Assembly: GCA_030916795.1 (NCBI GenBank)
Contig: JAUPVZ010000025.1
Location: forward strand, 1-6,255
DNA from: Patescibacteria group bacterium
GTDB taxonomy: Bacteria; Patescibacteriota; Minisyncoccia; Phycocordibacterales; XYD1-FULL-46-19
Length of the DNA: 6,255 nucleotides
Reading direction: 5' to 3'
The notes beneath the pieces were generated by a model. The model was not told where the DNA came from. It saw nothing but the letters and a program-made list of their open reading frames with translations, and did no database searches. Both the position numbers and the translations under genes were made by a program. This document shows positions 1 through 4,877 of the stretch, piece by piece; the first letter of the stretch is position 1; each line of letters starts with the position of its first letter.

Positions 1-1
1 G

Positions 2-51
2 CCGGCTAAGTGGCGCAATCCTGGCCCCAGCGGAGCAAACTCTCCCGCCGG
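2..51. repeat. GC-rich imperfect inverted repeat at the left edge
   Basis: The ends ccggc (2-6) and gccgg (47-51) are complementary, and a short ctgg/ccag arm pair lies between them at 21-30. The segment is far more GC-rich than the A/T-rich sequence directly after it. It could be a dispersed noncoding repeat, or the tail of a gene lying to the left. The window cuts it off, so neither can be decided. Confidence 0.25.
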
Positions 52-117
52 AACATCTAAAATTACCAGACACTAGGTTTTTGATAATTTTCCTGCTAAG
101 TGATCCTAGTTCCGTTT

Positions 118-205
118 CAAAACCTTGCCTGCCCGCTCGTGCCTCGCATGGCAGGTGGGCGGAGGTGTAGGCCCTGCCTACCGGCAGGCAGGCGGCAGGG
201 TTTTG
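118..205. repeat. Large nested inverted repeat (possible bidirectional terminator with an expanded loop)
   Basis: Positions 118-129 (caaaaccttgcc) pair with 194-205 (ggcagggttttg) over 12 base pairs with a single G-T wobble on the plus strand. An A-run leads in and a T-run leads out on either strand, as in a two-way terminator. The 64-nt interior folds again into two hairpins: gccc 131-134 with gggc 157-160, enclosing tgcc 140-143 with ggca 150-153, and a near-perfect palindrome at 173-192. The architecture looks like a terminator stem whose loop has been filled by palindromic repeat units. That history is inference; the pairings are directly visible. Confidence 0.6.
173..192. repeat. 20-bp near-perfect palindrome (CCTGCC/GGCAGG type)
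   Basis: The sequence CCTGCCTACCGGCAGGCAGG pairs with itself at nine of ten positions; the one mismatch is A180 against C185. Palindromes of this CCTGCC...GGCAGG type are, as far as I remember, common between genes in Parcubacteria-like genomes, where they behave as small dispersed repeats. That recollection is not verified here. Only one clear copy lies in this window, though related gcctgcc and ggcagg words flank it at 127-133 and 194-199. Confidence 0.55.
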
Positions 206-220
206 GCCTTAAGTTATTTT

Positions 221-234
221 GCCCCAGCAGGGGC
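221..234. repeat. Short GC hairpin
   Basis: gcccc (221-225) pairs perfectly with ggggc (230-234) around the loop agca. It sits inside a second pairing of tttggcct (202-209) with aggccaaa (236-243). No T-run follows on either strand, so it is a structural element rather than a clear terminator. Confidence 0.4.
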
Positions 235-261
235 GAGGCCAAACGGCCACGCTGGAGCAGA

Positions 262-289
262 AGAAAACCACTCGCTGGAGTGGTTTTCT
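262..289 (-). terminator. Intrinsic terminator after rplE (bidirectional shape)
   Basis: agaaaaccactc (262-273) and gagtggttttct (278-289) form a perfect 12-bp stem with a 4-base loop. Read on the minus strand, the GC core CCACTC/GAGTGG is followed by TTTT, 30 nt after the L5 stop codon, as expected for Rho-independent termination. The matching A-run upstream means it could also stop plus-strand transcripts. It has the same design as the hairpin after L2 at 3992-4028. It marks the end of the S19-L5 transcription unit. Confidence 0.8.
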
Positions 290-319
290 GTGTTTGGAAA
301 AGGAAGTGGAGGTGAGCGC

Positions 320-856
320 CTATTTCTTGAACGGAAACCCAATCTGCTTGAAAAATGTCAGGGCTTCTTTTTTATCCTTGGCGGTAGTAACAATTGTCAC
401 CGACATCCCGAAAACATCTTTAATCTCCTCATCTACGGTTTCGGGGAAAACCACGTGCTCACGAATACCAATAGTTAGGTTGCCTAAGTCGTCGATACTA
501 GTCTCGGTGTAGCCCTTGAAGTCACGCATACGAGGCATAGCAATATTGAATAGCTTATCCAAAAATTTATACATTCGGGGACCACGCAGAGTCGCCGCTA
601 CCCCAATAACATCACCTTGGCGAAGTTTAAAGGTAGCAATAGATTTTTTGGCCCCACGCAAGGCGGCTTTTTGACCAGTAATTTTGCCCAAGCGGTCTGC
701 GACCAATTCGTTGCGCTTTTTATCCTTGGCTTTACCGGTACCAGAAGACACCACCACTTTGACTAGACGAGGAAGGGCCAAATCATTCTTTACCCCCAAT
801 GCTTCGCGCATCGCTGGTTTTATTTTTTCGATTTTTTCTTTAAGTGGAATAATCAT
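320..856 (-). CDS. rplE: Large ribosomal subunit protein uL5 (L5)
   Basis: L5 binds 5S rRNA and helps anchor it in the central protuberance of the 50S subunit, contacting the P-site tRNA and the small-subunit head. The 178-residue length matches the family (E. coli has 179). Visible signatures are ITGQKA at 59-64 followed by AKKSIATFKLRQG at 69-81, LRGPRMYKFLDKLF at 90-103, then PRMRDFKG at 108-115 and GNLTIGI at 125-131. The N-terminal strand reads VVVSSGTG (35-42), where most bacteria have a VNxGxG-like segment; I associate that variant with Patescibacteria. The start lies 5 nt after the L24 stop. A weak AAGG, 3 nt before the ATG, is the only Shine-Dalgarno-like site among the twelve visible starts. 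It is the last gene of its unit, with a terminator 30 nt downstream. Confidence 0.97.
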   Translation of the reverse strand: MIIPLKEKIEKIKPAMREALGVKNDLALPRLVKVVVSSGTGKAKDKKRNELVADRLGKITGQKAALRGAKKSIATFKLRQGDVIGVAATLRGPRMYKFLDKLFNIAMPRMRDFKGYTETSIDDLGNLTIGIREHVVFPETVDEEIKDVFGMSVTIVTTAKDKKEALTFFKQIGFPFKK

Positions 857-861
857 AAGCC

Positions 862-1134
862 TTATTTTTTAGCAGTTTTAGTAGTTTTTTTGGCGGTCTT
901 TACAGCTTTGGTGGCCAGTTTCACATTAGAAACATGGATCGGTGCTGACATCTGTACAGTCTGTCCAGCATCTTTGTTAGTCCTAGCTTTCACCCGGCGT
1001 TTTTTAAGATTTAGACCCTCAACAATAACCAGCTGGCGGGTAGGCAAAGAACGCACTATTTTACCAGTTTTGCCTTTGTCCTTGCCGGTGACAACGGTTA
1101 CCGTATCCCCTTTTTTAACATGCATTGAATTCAT
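862..1134 (-). CDS. rplX: Large ribosomal subunit protein uL24 (L24), shortened C-terminus
   Basis: L24 is one of the assembly-initiating proteins that bind the 5' region of 23S rRNA near the tunnel exit. The KOW/SH3-like motif is clear: HVKKGDTVTVVTGKDKGKTG at residues 5-24, then VIVEGLNLKKR (36-46) and SAPIHVSNVKL (63-73). Most bacterial L24 proteins continue after this point with a segment of about 25-30 residues ending in basic strands (around RVGYRF and DGKKVR). Here that is missing and is replaced by a tail made only of A, K, T and V (74-90). Two starts are possible, Met1 (1134) and Met4 (1125). The family usually begins near MxVKKGD, but Thermus L24 also has a short extension before MHVKKGD, so the longer form is kept. 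It starts 10 nt after the L14 stop. Confidence 0.94.
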   Translation of the reverse strand: MNSMHVKKGDTVTVVTGKDKGKTGKIVRSLPTRQLVIVEGLNLKKRRVKARTNKDAGQTVQMSAPIHVSNVKLATKAVKTAKKTTKTAKK

Positions 1135-1144
1135 AAATATAAAA

Positions 1145-1516
1145 TTAGACTACTTCCGGGGCCAGTGAGGCAATCTTCTGATAACCCTTTTCTTGTATCT
1201 CGCGGGGAATTGGTCCGAAAATACGACCACCTTTTGGATCCTGTTTACCTTTTTCCAAAATAACTACCGCATTTTCATCAAACCGAACATAAGAACCATC
1301 TTTGCGACGGTATGGCTTGGTCTGGCGAACAACCACTGCTTGCACAACGTCCTTTTTCTTGACCGCTTTGCGGGGTTCAGCTGTTTGCACCGACATTACC
1401 ACCAAGTCACCAATCTCGGCATAGCGGCGCTTAGAGCCACCAAGCACCTTGAAAACACGTCCGATCTTGGCACCGGTGTTGTCTGCAATCTTTACGATGG
1501 ACTGTGGCTGAATCAT
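1145..1516 (-). CDS. rplN: Large ribosomal subunit protein uL14 (L14)
   Basis: L14 binds 23S rRNA next to L19 on the subunit interface, forms an intersubunit bridge to 16S rRNA, and is the docking site of the silencing factor RsfS. The protein has 123 residues, the family norm. Visible signatures are [16 protein letters not shown] at the start (ADNTGA at 11-16), VLGGS at 24-28, a basic [16 protein letters not shown] loop at 67-82, and [12 protein letters not shown] at 96-107. The usual C-terminal 'KIxSLAPEVV' ending is intact. Only one nucleotide separates its ATG from the S17 stop, so translation of the two genes is probably coupled. No Shine-Dalgarno motif precedes it. Confidence 0.98.
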   Translation of the reverse strand: MIQPQSIVKIADNTGAKIGRVFKVLGGSKRRYAEIGDLVVMSVQTAEPRKAVKKKDVVQAVVVRQTKPYRRKDGSYVRFDENAVVILEKGKQDPKGGRIFGPIPREIQEKGYQKIASLAPEVV

Positions 1517-1517
1517 A

Positions 1518-1769
1518 TTACTTTATTACAATAAAATTTTTATCTTTAGAAATAGGCTTTACTTCTTTGATAGTGACAACATCACCCACCTTGCAAGTAT
1601 TAGCTTCATCATGAGCCTTAAACTTCTTGTGACGAGTCTGGAACTTGCCGTATTTGGCATGCTGTTTAAAGGTGGCCACTTCAACCACCACAGTTTTGTC
1701 CATTTTGTCAGACACAACCGTCCCCTTAAAGGTCTTGCCTACTATTTTTTTGTCGGTGGAATTGGTCAT
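1518..1769 (-). CDS. rpsQ: Small ribosomal subunit protein uS17 (S17)
   Basis: S17 is a primary 16S rRNA-binding protein with an OB fold that organises the 5' domain of the 30S subunit. The 83-residue length is typical. [16 protein letters not shown] (16-31) is the family hallmark, followed by the basic [17 protein letters not shown] stretch (39-55) and [19 protein letters not shown] (59-77), which forms the last strands. The N-terminus is about six residues longer than the shortest family members, beginning MTNSTDKK. The start lies 9 nt after the L29 stop and has no recognisable ribosome binding site. Confidence 0.97.
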   Translation of the reverse strand: MTNSTDKKIVGKTFKGTVVSDKMDKTVVVEVATFKQHAKYGKFQTRHKKFKAHDEANTCKVGDVVTIKEVKPISKDKNFIVIK

Positions 1770-1778
1770 AAAATGATG

Positions 1779-1979
1779 CTATACATTAGCTTTTTTTGTG
1801 CTTTCACGCAAGATGGTCAAAATCTGGGCCACTATTTTGCGAGTATTTCGACCCTCTTTAACATTCTTGGTTTTGGCCCCGGCTACCCCAAAACGAAACG
1901 CCAACAAAGACTCTCTTTTTTCCTGTAAGAGCTTCTTTAGATCGGCTTCACTTTTTTTACGTAAATCTTTAGTGTTCAT
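1779..1979 (-). CDS. rpmC: Large ribosomal subunit protein uL29 (L29)
   Basis: L29 is a small helical-hairpin protein at the polypeptide exit tunnel that, with L23, contributes to the docking site for trigger factor and SRP. The 66 residues form two helices: DLRKKSEADLKKLLQEKRES (5-24) leading into LLAFRF (25-30), then, after AGAKTKNVKEGRNTRK (33-48), the second helix with IVAQILTILRES (49-60). The AGxKxKNVKEGR connection resembles what I know from Patescibacteria. It lies in the conserved L16-L29-S17 order, 12 nt after the L16 stop, and no Shine-Dalgarno sequence is visible. Confidence 0.96.
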   Translation of the reverse strand: MNTKDLRKKSEADLKKLLQEKRESLLAFRFGVAGAKTKNVKEGRNTRKIVAQILTILRESTKKANV

Positions 1980-1991
1980 AGTAGTACAATA

Positions 1992-2411
1992 TTACCGCGC
2001 AACAATCCTAGTCTTAACTGGCAACTTGGCGCCAGCTTTACGCAAAGCTTCGCGAGAAGTGGCCTCATCTAGCCCATCCAACTCGAAAATCAATCGGCCT
2101 GGCAAAACCTCGACCTCGTATCCTTGGGGGTCTCCTTTACCCTTACCCATACCCACTTCAGCCGCTTTGGCCGTAAAAGGACGATCAGGGAAAATACGAA
2201 TCCAAAGCTTGCCTTTCTTTTGCATCTGACGAGCAATAGTCTTGCGGGCGGCCTCTATCTGGTTAGAGCGAATACGCGCCACACCGTCGGCCTTTAGACC
2301 GAATGAACCGAAAGACAAACGAATCCCCCGAGTCGCCACCCGTTTTTTGTCAGGGTTAACACGCCCGGTTTGCCATTTGCGATGTTTAACTTTTTTAGGG
2401 AAAAGGGACAT
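1992..2411 (-). CDS. rplP: Large ribosomal subunit protein uL16 (L16)
   Basis: L16 sits near the A site and peptidyl-transferase centre, helps position the A-site tRNA elbow, and is a late assembly protein of the 50S subunit. At 139 residues it matches the family. Motifs are PKKVKHRKWQTGR at 5-17, SFGSFGLKA at 33-41, QIEAARKTIAR at 51-61, KLWIRIFPDRPFT at 68-80 and GMGKGKG at 87-93. The end, AKLPVKTRIVAR, is canonical. Residues 18-30 (VNPDKKRVATRGI) are slightly longer than the E. coli equivalent. The 24-nt gap after S3 is the longest within this unit, is very A/T-rich and has no Shine-Dalgarno sequence. Confidence 0.98.
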   Translation of the reverse strand: MSLFPKKVKHRKWQTGRVNPDKKRVATRGIRLSFGSFGLKADGVARIRSNQIEAARKTIARQMQKKGKLWIRIFPDRPFTAKAAEVGMGKGKGDPQGYEVEVLPGRLIFELDGLDEATSREALRKAGAKLPVKTRIVAR

Positions 2412-2435
2412 GGTCGTTTATTTATTATCAAAAAT

Positions 2436-3077
2436 TTAACCACGGTAAATCCAGACTTTTATACCAATCACTCCATATGGCAAATAAGCCTTTTCCCGAG
2501 CAAAGTCGACATCGGCCCGCAAAGTCTGCAGTGGGACCTGCCCCGACTTCTGGGACTCCCGGCGACCCATCTCGGCACCACCAAGGCGACCAGATAGGTT
2601 TATCTTGATTCCTTGAACATTACGCTGGGACATTACCTTTTCAATTGTCTGCTTCATAATCCGGCGGAAAGGCATACGTTTCTCTAGGGCCTCGGCTATC
2701 ATATAAGCCACAATAGCAGCATGCGCTTCTGGATCCTTAATCTCTTCAATATCTACTTTTACCTCCTTGGGAATAGAATTCCCAATTCTTTTCATTTGTT
2801 TTAGAATATCGGCCTTCAACTTGGTCGAACCTTCACCAGATCGTCCGATAACCATTCCCGGGCGAGAAGTTTTGATTATGATTCTGAAGACATTTTCACT
2901 GCGTTCAATCTCAATAGTATCAACATAAAAACCACGTAGGCGCTTGGTAAGATATTCACGCAAAAGGATATCAGTTTTTAGATACTCTTGGTATTTACCA
3001 CGAGCACCAAACCAGCGAGACTTCCAGTCCCTGATAATACCAAGTCGATGTGAATATGGATGAACGCTATGTGTCAT
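2436..3077 (-). CDS. rpsC: Small ribosomal subunit protein uS3 (S3)
   Basis: S3 binds the head of the 30S subunit and, with S4 and S5, lines the mRNA entry tunnel, where the trio has helicase activity. The 213 residues match a bacterial S3 without a long C-terminal extension. The N-terminus MTHSVHPYSHRLGI corresponds to the usual MGQKVNPxGxRLG start. A type II KH domain follows, with SRPGMVIGRSGEG at 71-83 holding the GxxG loop (G78-R-S-G81). The C-terminal domain shows GIKINLSGRLGGAEMGRRE (156-174) and ends GVIGIKVWIYRG. Only 2 nt separate its ATG from the L22 stop, which suggests translational coupling. Confidence 0.98.
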   Translation of the reverse strand: MTHSVHPYSHRLGIIRDWKSRWFGARGKYQEYLKTDILLREYLTKRLRGFYVDTIEIERSENVFRIIIKTSRPGMVIGRSGEGSTKLKADILKQMKRIGNSIPKEVKVDIEEIKDPEAHAAIVAYMIAEALEKRMPFRRIMKQTIEKVMSQRNVQGIKINLSGRLGGAEMGRRESQKSGQVPLQTLRADVDFAREKAYLPYGVIGIKVWIYRG

Positions 3078-3079
3078 AT

Positions 3080-3499
3080 TTATTTTTTAAGTGTCTTAGC
3101 TTTGGCTACCGTTTTGGTCTTTTTTATCGCTTTCGCCGGAGCTTTAACAGTTTCTTTTATCTCAATATTTTCACCTTTTACCCCAAGGACCACATTGATA
3201 TGGCTAGTACGATGACGCAGTGGGGTAGCTCGGCCACGGGCCCGAGGCATAAACCGCTTCATTACTAGACCTTTATCAACCCGAATCTCTTTTATAAACA
3301 AATCATCTTTGCTGGCATTAAAATTGTTCTGGGCATTTGCGACCGCCGAATCAATCAATTGAATCATCGGAAAAGAGGCTCGCTTTTCGACGAAACTCAA
3401 TTCTACCAAAGCCGACTTAACGCTTTTGCCCCGAACCAAATCAGCCAGTAATCTGACTTTGCGGGGAGCTTGACGATAGTTGGACAATGAAGCTTTCAT
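3080..3499 (-). CDS. rplV: Large ribosomal subunit protein uL22 (L22) with basic C-terminal tail
   Basis: L22 binds all domains of 23S rRNA and sends a long beta-hairpin into the exit tunnel, where with L4 it forms the narrowest point; macrolide resistance changes occur in this loop. The family core is visible: YRQAPRKVRLLADLVRGK (8-25), IQLIDSAVANAQNNF (46-60), FIKEIRVDKG (68-77), and the tunnel hairpin KRFMPRARGRATPLRHRTSH (81-100) leading to INVVLGV. The core ends near residue 110, as in E. coli. A further 29 residues form a tail made mostly of K, A, T and V. The start is 5 nt after the S19 stop, with an A/T-rich upstream region and no Shine-Dalgarno sequence. Confidence 0.97.
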   Translation of the reverse strand: MKASLSNYRQAPRKVRLLADLVRGKSVKSALVELSFVEKRASFPMIQLIDSAVANAQNNFNASKDDLFIKEIRVDKGLVMKRFMPRARGRATPLRHRTSHINVVLGVKGENIEIKETVKAPAKAIKKTKTVAKAKTLKK

Positions 3500-3504
3500 A
3501 GCAA

Positions 3505-3846
3505 TTATTTTTTAGTATCAGTGGTTGTCTTGGCAGCTTTGGCAGCAGCAATTTCTGCTTCTTTTTTCTTCTGTTCCAATTCTTTTTGCATCTTACCACC
3601 ATGACGATAAAACTTTTTGGTTGGAGAAAACTCACCCAGACGATGTCCCACCATTTCTTCCGTTACGAATACCTCAATATGATCTTTGCCATTGTGGACA
3701 CCAAAAGTAAAACCGACCATTTCGGGGGCGATTTGGCTGCGTCGAGCCCAAGTCTTAACAACCCCACCCTGGCCTGGTTTTTTGTCGACAATTTTCTTTA
3801 TTAATTTTTCGTCCACATAGGGACCTTTTTTAAGTGATCGTGGCAT
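3505..3846 (-). CDS. rpsS: Small ribosomal subunit protein uS19 (S19) with charged C-terminal extension
   Basis: S19 sits in the 30S head next to S13, where it contacts A-site tRNA and the bridge to L5. The core is canonical: [13 protein letters not shown] (3-15), [14 protein letters not shown] (32-45), [19 protein letters not shown] (50-68) and [15 protein letters not shown] (70-84). Most bacterial S19 proteins end about 5-10 residues later. Here residues 86-113 form an extra segment, first K/E/Q-rich and probably helical, then A/K/T-rich. The gene is the first of its transcription unit. It is preceded by its own promoter (3895-3922) and a leader hairpin with a T-run ending 5 nt before the ATG, and has no Shine-Dalgarno sequence. 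Confidence 0.97.
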   Translation of the reverse strand: MPRSLKKGPYVDEKLIKKIVDKKPGQGGVVKTWARRSQIAPEMVGFTFGVHNGKDHIEVFVTEEMVGHRLGEFSPTKKFYRHGGKMQKELEQKKKEAEIAAAKAAKTTTDTKK

Positions 3847-3851
3847 GTTTC

Positions 3852-3881
3852 AAAAAAATCGGACGGCATATCGCCCGACCG
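3852..3881 (-). promoter_or_regulatory. Candidate attenuator hairpin in the rpsS leader
   Basis: On the minus strand CGGTCGG (3881-3875) pairs with CCGTCCG (3866-3860) over six GC/CG pairs interrupted by one T-T mismatch, around an 8-base loop. An A and then seven T (3858-3852) follow directly. This is the shape of an intrinsic terminator, yet it lies between the rpsS promoter and the rpsS start codon, which begins five bases after the last T. It could abort transcription in a regulated way, or control translation by holding the start region. The pairing is seen; the regulatory role and any ligand, such as a ribosomal protein of this unit, are inference. Confidence 0.5.
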
Positions 3882-3894
3882 TAAGCACGGGAAT

Positions 3895-3922
3895 ATATTA
3901 GCAGAAAAGGAGATAATGTCAA
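3895..3922 (-). promoter_or_regulatory. Sigma70-type extended -10 promoter for the rpsS-rplE unit
   Basis: On the minus strand a perfect -35 box TTGACA (3922-3917) is followed by a 16-bp spacer and the -10 box TAATAT (3900-3895), which matches TATAAT at four of six positions. The spacer ends in TGC, giving the extended -10 TGn motif. The expected transcription start is near 3888 (a G), giving a leader of about 41 nt before the S19 ATG. Its position just after the L2 terminator, pointing at S19, supports a real promoter. Confidence 0.75.
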
Positions 3923-3972
3923 ACCCTATGGCCAATGTGACCCTAGTATTTTATGACTCCCCTAGCAGTTAG
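3916..3972 (+). CDS. Possible 18-codon small ORF in the L2-S19 gap (doubtful)
   Basis: The plus strand has AGGAG at 3908-3912, three bases before an ATG, then a frame encoding MSNPMANVTLVFYDSPSS and a TAG. The symmetric terminator at 3992-4028 would end such a transcript 19 nt later. The peptide resembles nothing I recognise. It overlaps the -35 element of the opposite promoter, and the purine-rich AGGAG is simply the complement of the promoter spacer. No convincing plus-strand promoter is seen. It may well be chance. Confidence 0.15.
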   Translation: MSNPMANVTLVFYDSPSS

Positions 3973-3991
3973 TGGGCCAAAGAAGACCTCG

Positions 3992-4028
3992 GAGCCAAAA
4001 ACCACCCTTTTCGGGTGGTTTTTGGCTC
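3992..4028 (-). terminator. Intrinsic terminator after rplB (bidirectional shape)
   Basis: gagccaaaaaccaccc (3992-4007) and gggtggtttttggctc (4013-4028) are perfectly complementary over 16 bp around the loop ttttc. On the minus strand the GC core CCACCC/GGGTGG is followed by TTTTT, and the stem begins 7 nt after the L2 stop codon. The A-run on the other side makes it work-alike in both directions. It separates the L3-L2 genes from the S19-L5 genes, which in most bacteria are co-transcribed without a break. Confidence 0.88.
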
Positions 4029-4035
4029 ATTATGA

Positions 4036-4872
4036 CTATCTCTTGCCTTTACGGCGGGTAACAATAAACTTGTCAGAATACTTCTTCGAGCGACGAGTAC
4101 GCACCCCATAGGCCTGCTTACCCTCGCGAGTCTTAGGTCCTCGGCGCAAGCCGATACCCTGTCGGCCTTCACCTCCACCGTGTGGGTGGTCAACCGGGTT
4201 CATAGCACTACCCCGCACAGTTGGGCGGATACCTTTCCAACGACTCTTACCAGCTTTGCCATAATTAGCTAGTTTGTATTCTTCATTAGACACTGAGCCG
4301 ATCGATGCCCAAGCGTTTTCATTGATTCGACGAATCTCTCCCGATGGCATTTTGACACTAGTATAGCCAGCATCATTGGCTAGAACTTCGGCATAAGAAC
4401 CAGCCGAGCGAATAAGCTTGGCCCCACCCTCTGGTTTGATTTCAATATTGTAAACAAAGGTACCCGAAGCAATCTTTTTAAGAGGAAGACGATTGCCAAT
4501 TTTTACATCAGCATCGGCCGAAACAACAAAGACATCTCCAACTTTCATATCTTTAGGAACAACAATATAGCGATATTCACCGTCTTTGTAGCAGACTAGA
4601 GCAATAAAACCCGAACGGTTTGGGTCATATTCAACCGATTTTACTGTGGCCGGAATACTGTGCTTATTGTACAAAAAGTCGATCTCGCGCAAGCTTCGTT
4701 TGTGGCCACCGCCTTTGTGCCGAACCGTGATTCGTCCCGCATTATTGCGTCCCGAACCACGCTTTTTGCCCTTGGTTAGAGATTTTTTGGGTTTTTTCGC
4801 TGTCAAAACACCCTTGTAAGTAACAACGGACATTTGGCGACGCGATGGAGTTGTAGGTGAAAAAGTTTTCAT
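4036..4872 (-). CDS. rplB: Large ribosomal subunit protein uL2 (L2)
   Basis: L2 is one of the most conserved 23S rRNA-binding proteins, needed for subunit association and for the peptidyl-transferase centre. The 278 residues fit the family. The start KTFSPTTPSRRQMSVVTY (2-19) is canonical. GRNNAGRITVRHKGGGHKR (41-59) is the N-terminal RNA-binding segment, followed by the OB and SH3-like domains, for example VEYDPNRSGFIALV (80-93). The signature MNPVDHPHGGGEGR lies at 224-237, with the catalytic-centre histidine at 229, exactly its E. coli number. The C-terminus is lysine/arginine-rich (RRSKKYSDKFIVTRRKGKR). It starts 5 nt after the L23 stop without a Shine-Dalgarno sequence and is the last gene before the terminator. 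Confidence 0.99.
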   Translation of the reverse strand: MKTFSPTTPSRRQMSVVTYKGVLTAKKPKKSLTKGKKRGSGRNNAGRITVRHKGGGHKRSLREIDFLYNKHSIPATVKSVEYDPNRSGFIALVCYKDGEYRYIVVPKDMKVGDVFVVSADADVKIGNRLPLKKIASGTFVYNIEIKPEGGAKLIRSAGSYAEVLANDAGYTSVKMPSGEIRRINENAWASIGSVSNEEYKLANYGKAGKSRWKGIRPTVRGSAMNPVDHPHGGGEGRQGIGLRRGPKTREGKQAYGVRTRRSKKYSDKFIVTRRKGKR

Positions 4873-4877
4873 ATGGA

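Larger units (their letters stand above)
1..319. other. Gene-free spacer downstream of rplE, rich in inverted repeats
   Basis: No coding region can be supported here. Seen from the L5 gene on the minus strand, the stretch holds an intrinsic terminator (262-289), a small GC hairpin (221-234), a large nested inverted repeat (118-205), and then an A/T-rich segment (about 54-117) with short inverted repeats such as aaaatta 59-65 with taatttt 85-91 and actagg 72-77 with cctagt 105-110. Positions 1-53 are GC-rich, with ends ccggc (2-6) and gccgg (47-51) that can pair. Plus-strand frames are open from the left edge to stops at 74-76 and 168-170, but their translations show no protein family I recognise and one runs through the repeats. 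I found no convincing promoter for a further minus-strand operon. The canonical follower of L5, S14, is absent. Confidence 0.6.

Noticed and set aside
3..170. Plus-strand frame open from the left edge to a stop at 168-170, possible tail of a gene to the left
   Set aside because: The reading crosses the A/T-rich spacer and enters the nested inverted repeat, and shows no protein signature; I cannot support it as coding.
118..205. CRISPR-like or tRNA-like structure
   Set aside because: There are no regularly spaced identical repeats and no cloverleaf with a T-loop; the pairings fit nested hairpins only.
100..512. Overlapping plus-strand open frames of 71-117 codons across the spacer and the end of L5
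   Set aside because: They run through inverted repeats and the terminator, and then antisense to L5. Their translations are arginine/proline-rich repeat readings without family features.
1798..2229. 143-codon open frame on the plus strand
   Set aside because: It lies antisense to L29 and L16, whose family motifs are unmistakable; its translation has no recognisable domain.
3969..4193. 74-codon minus-strand open frame overlapping the terminator and the end of L2
   Set aside because: It is in another frame of the L2 C-terminal coding region and passes through the hairpin; it is a shadow.
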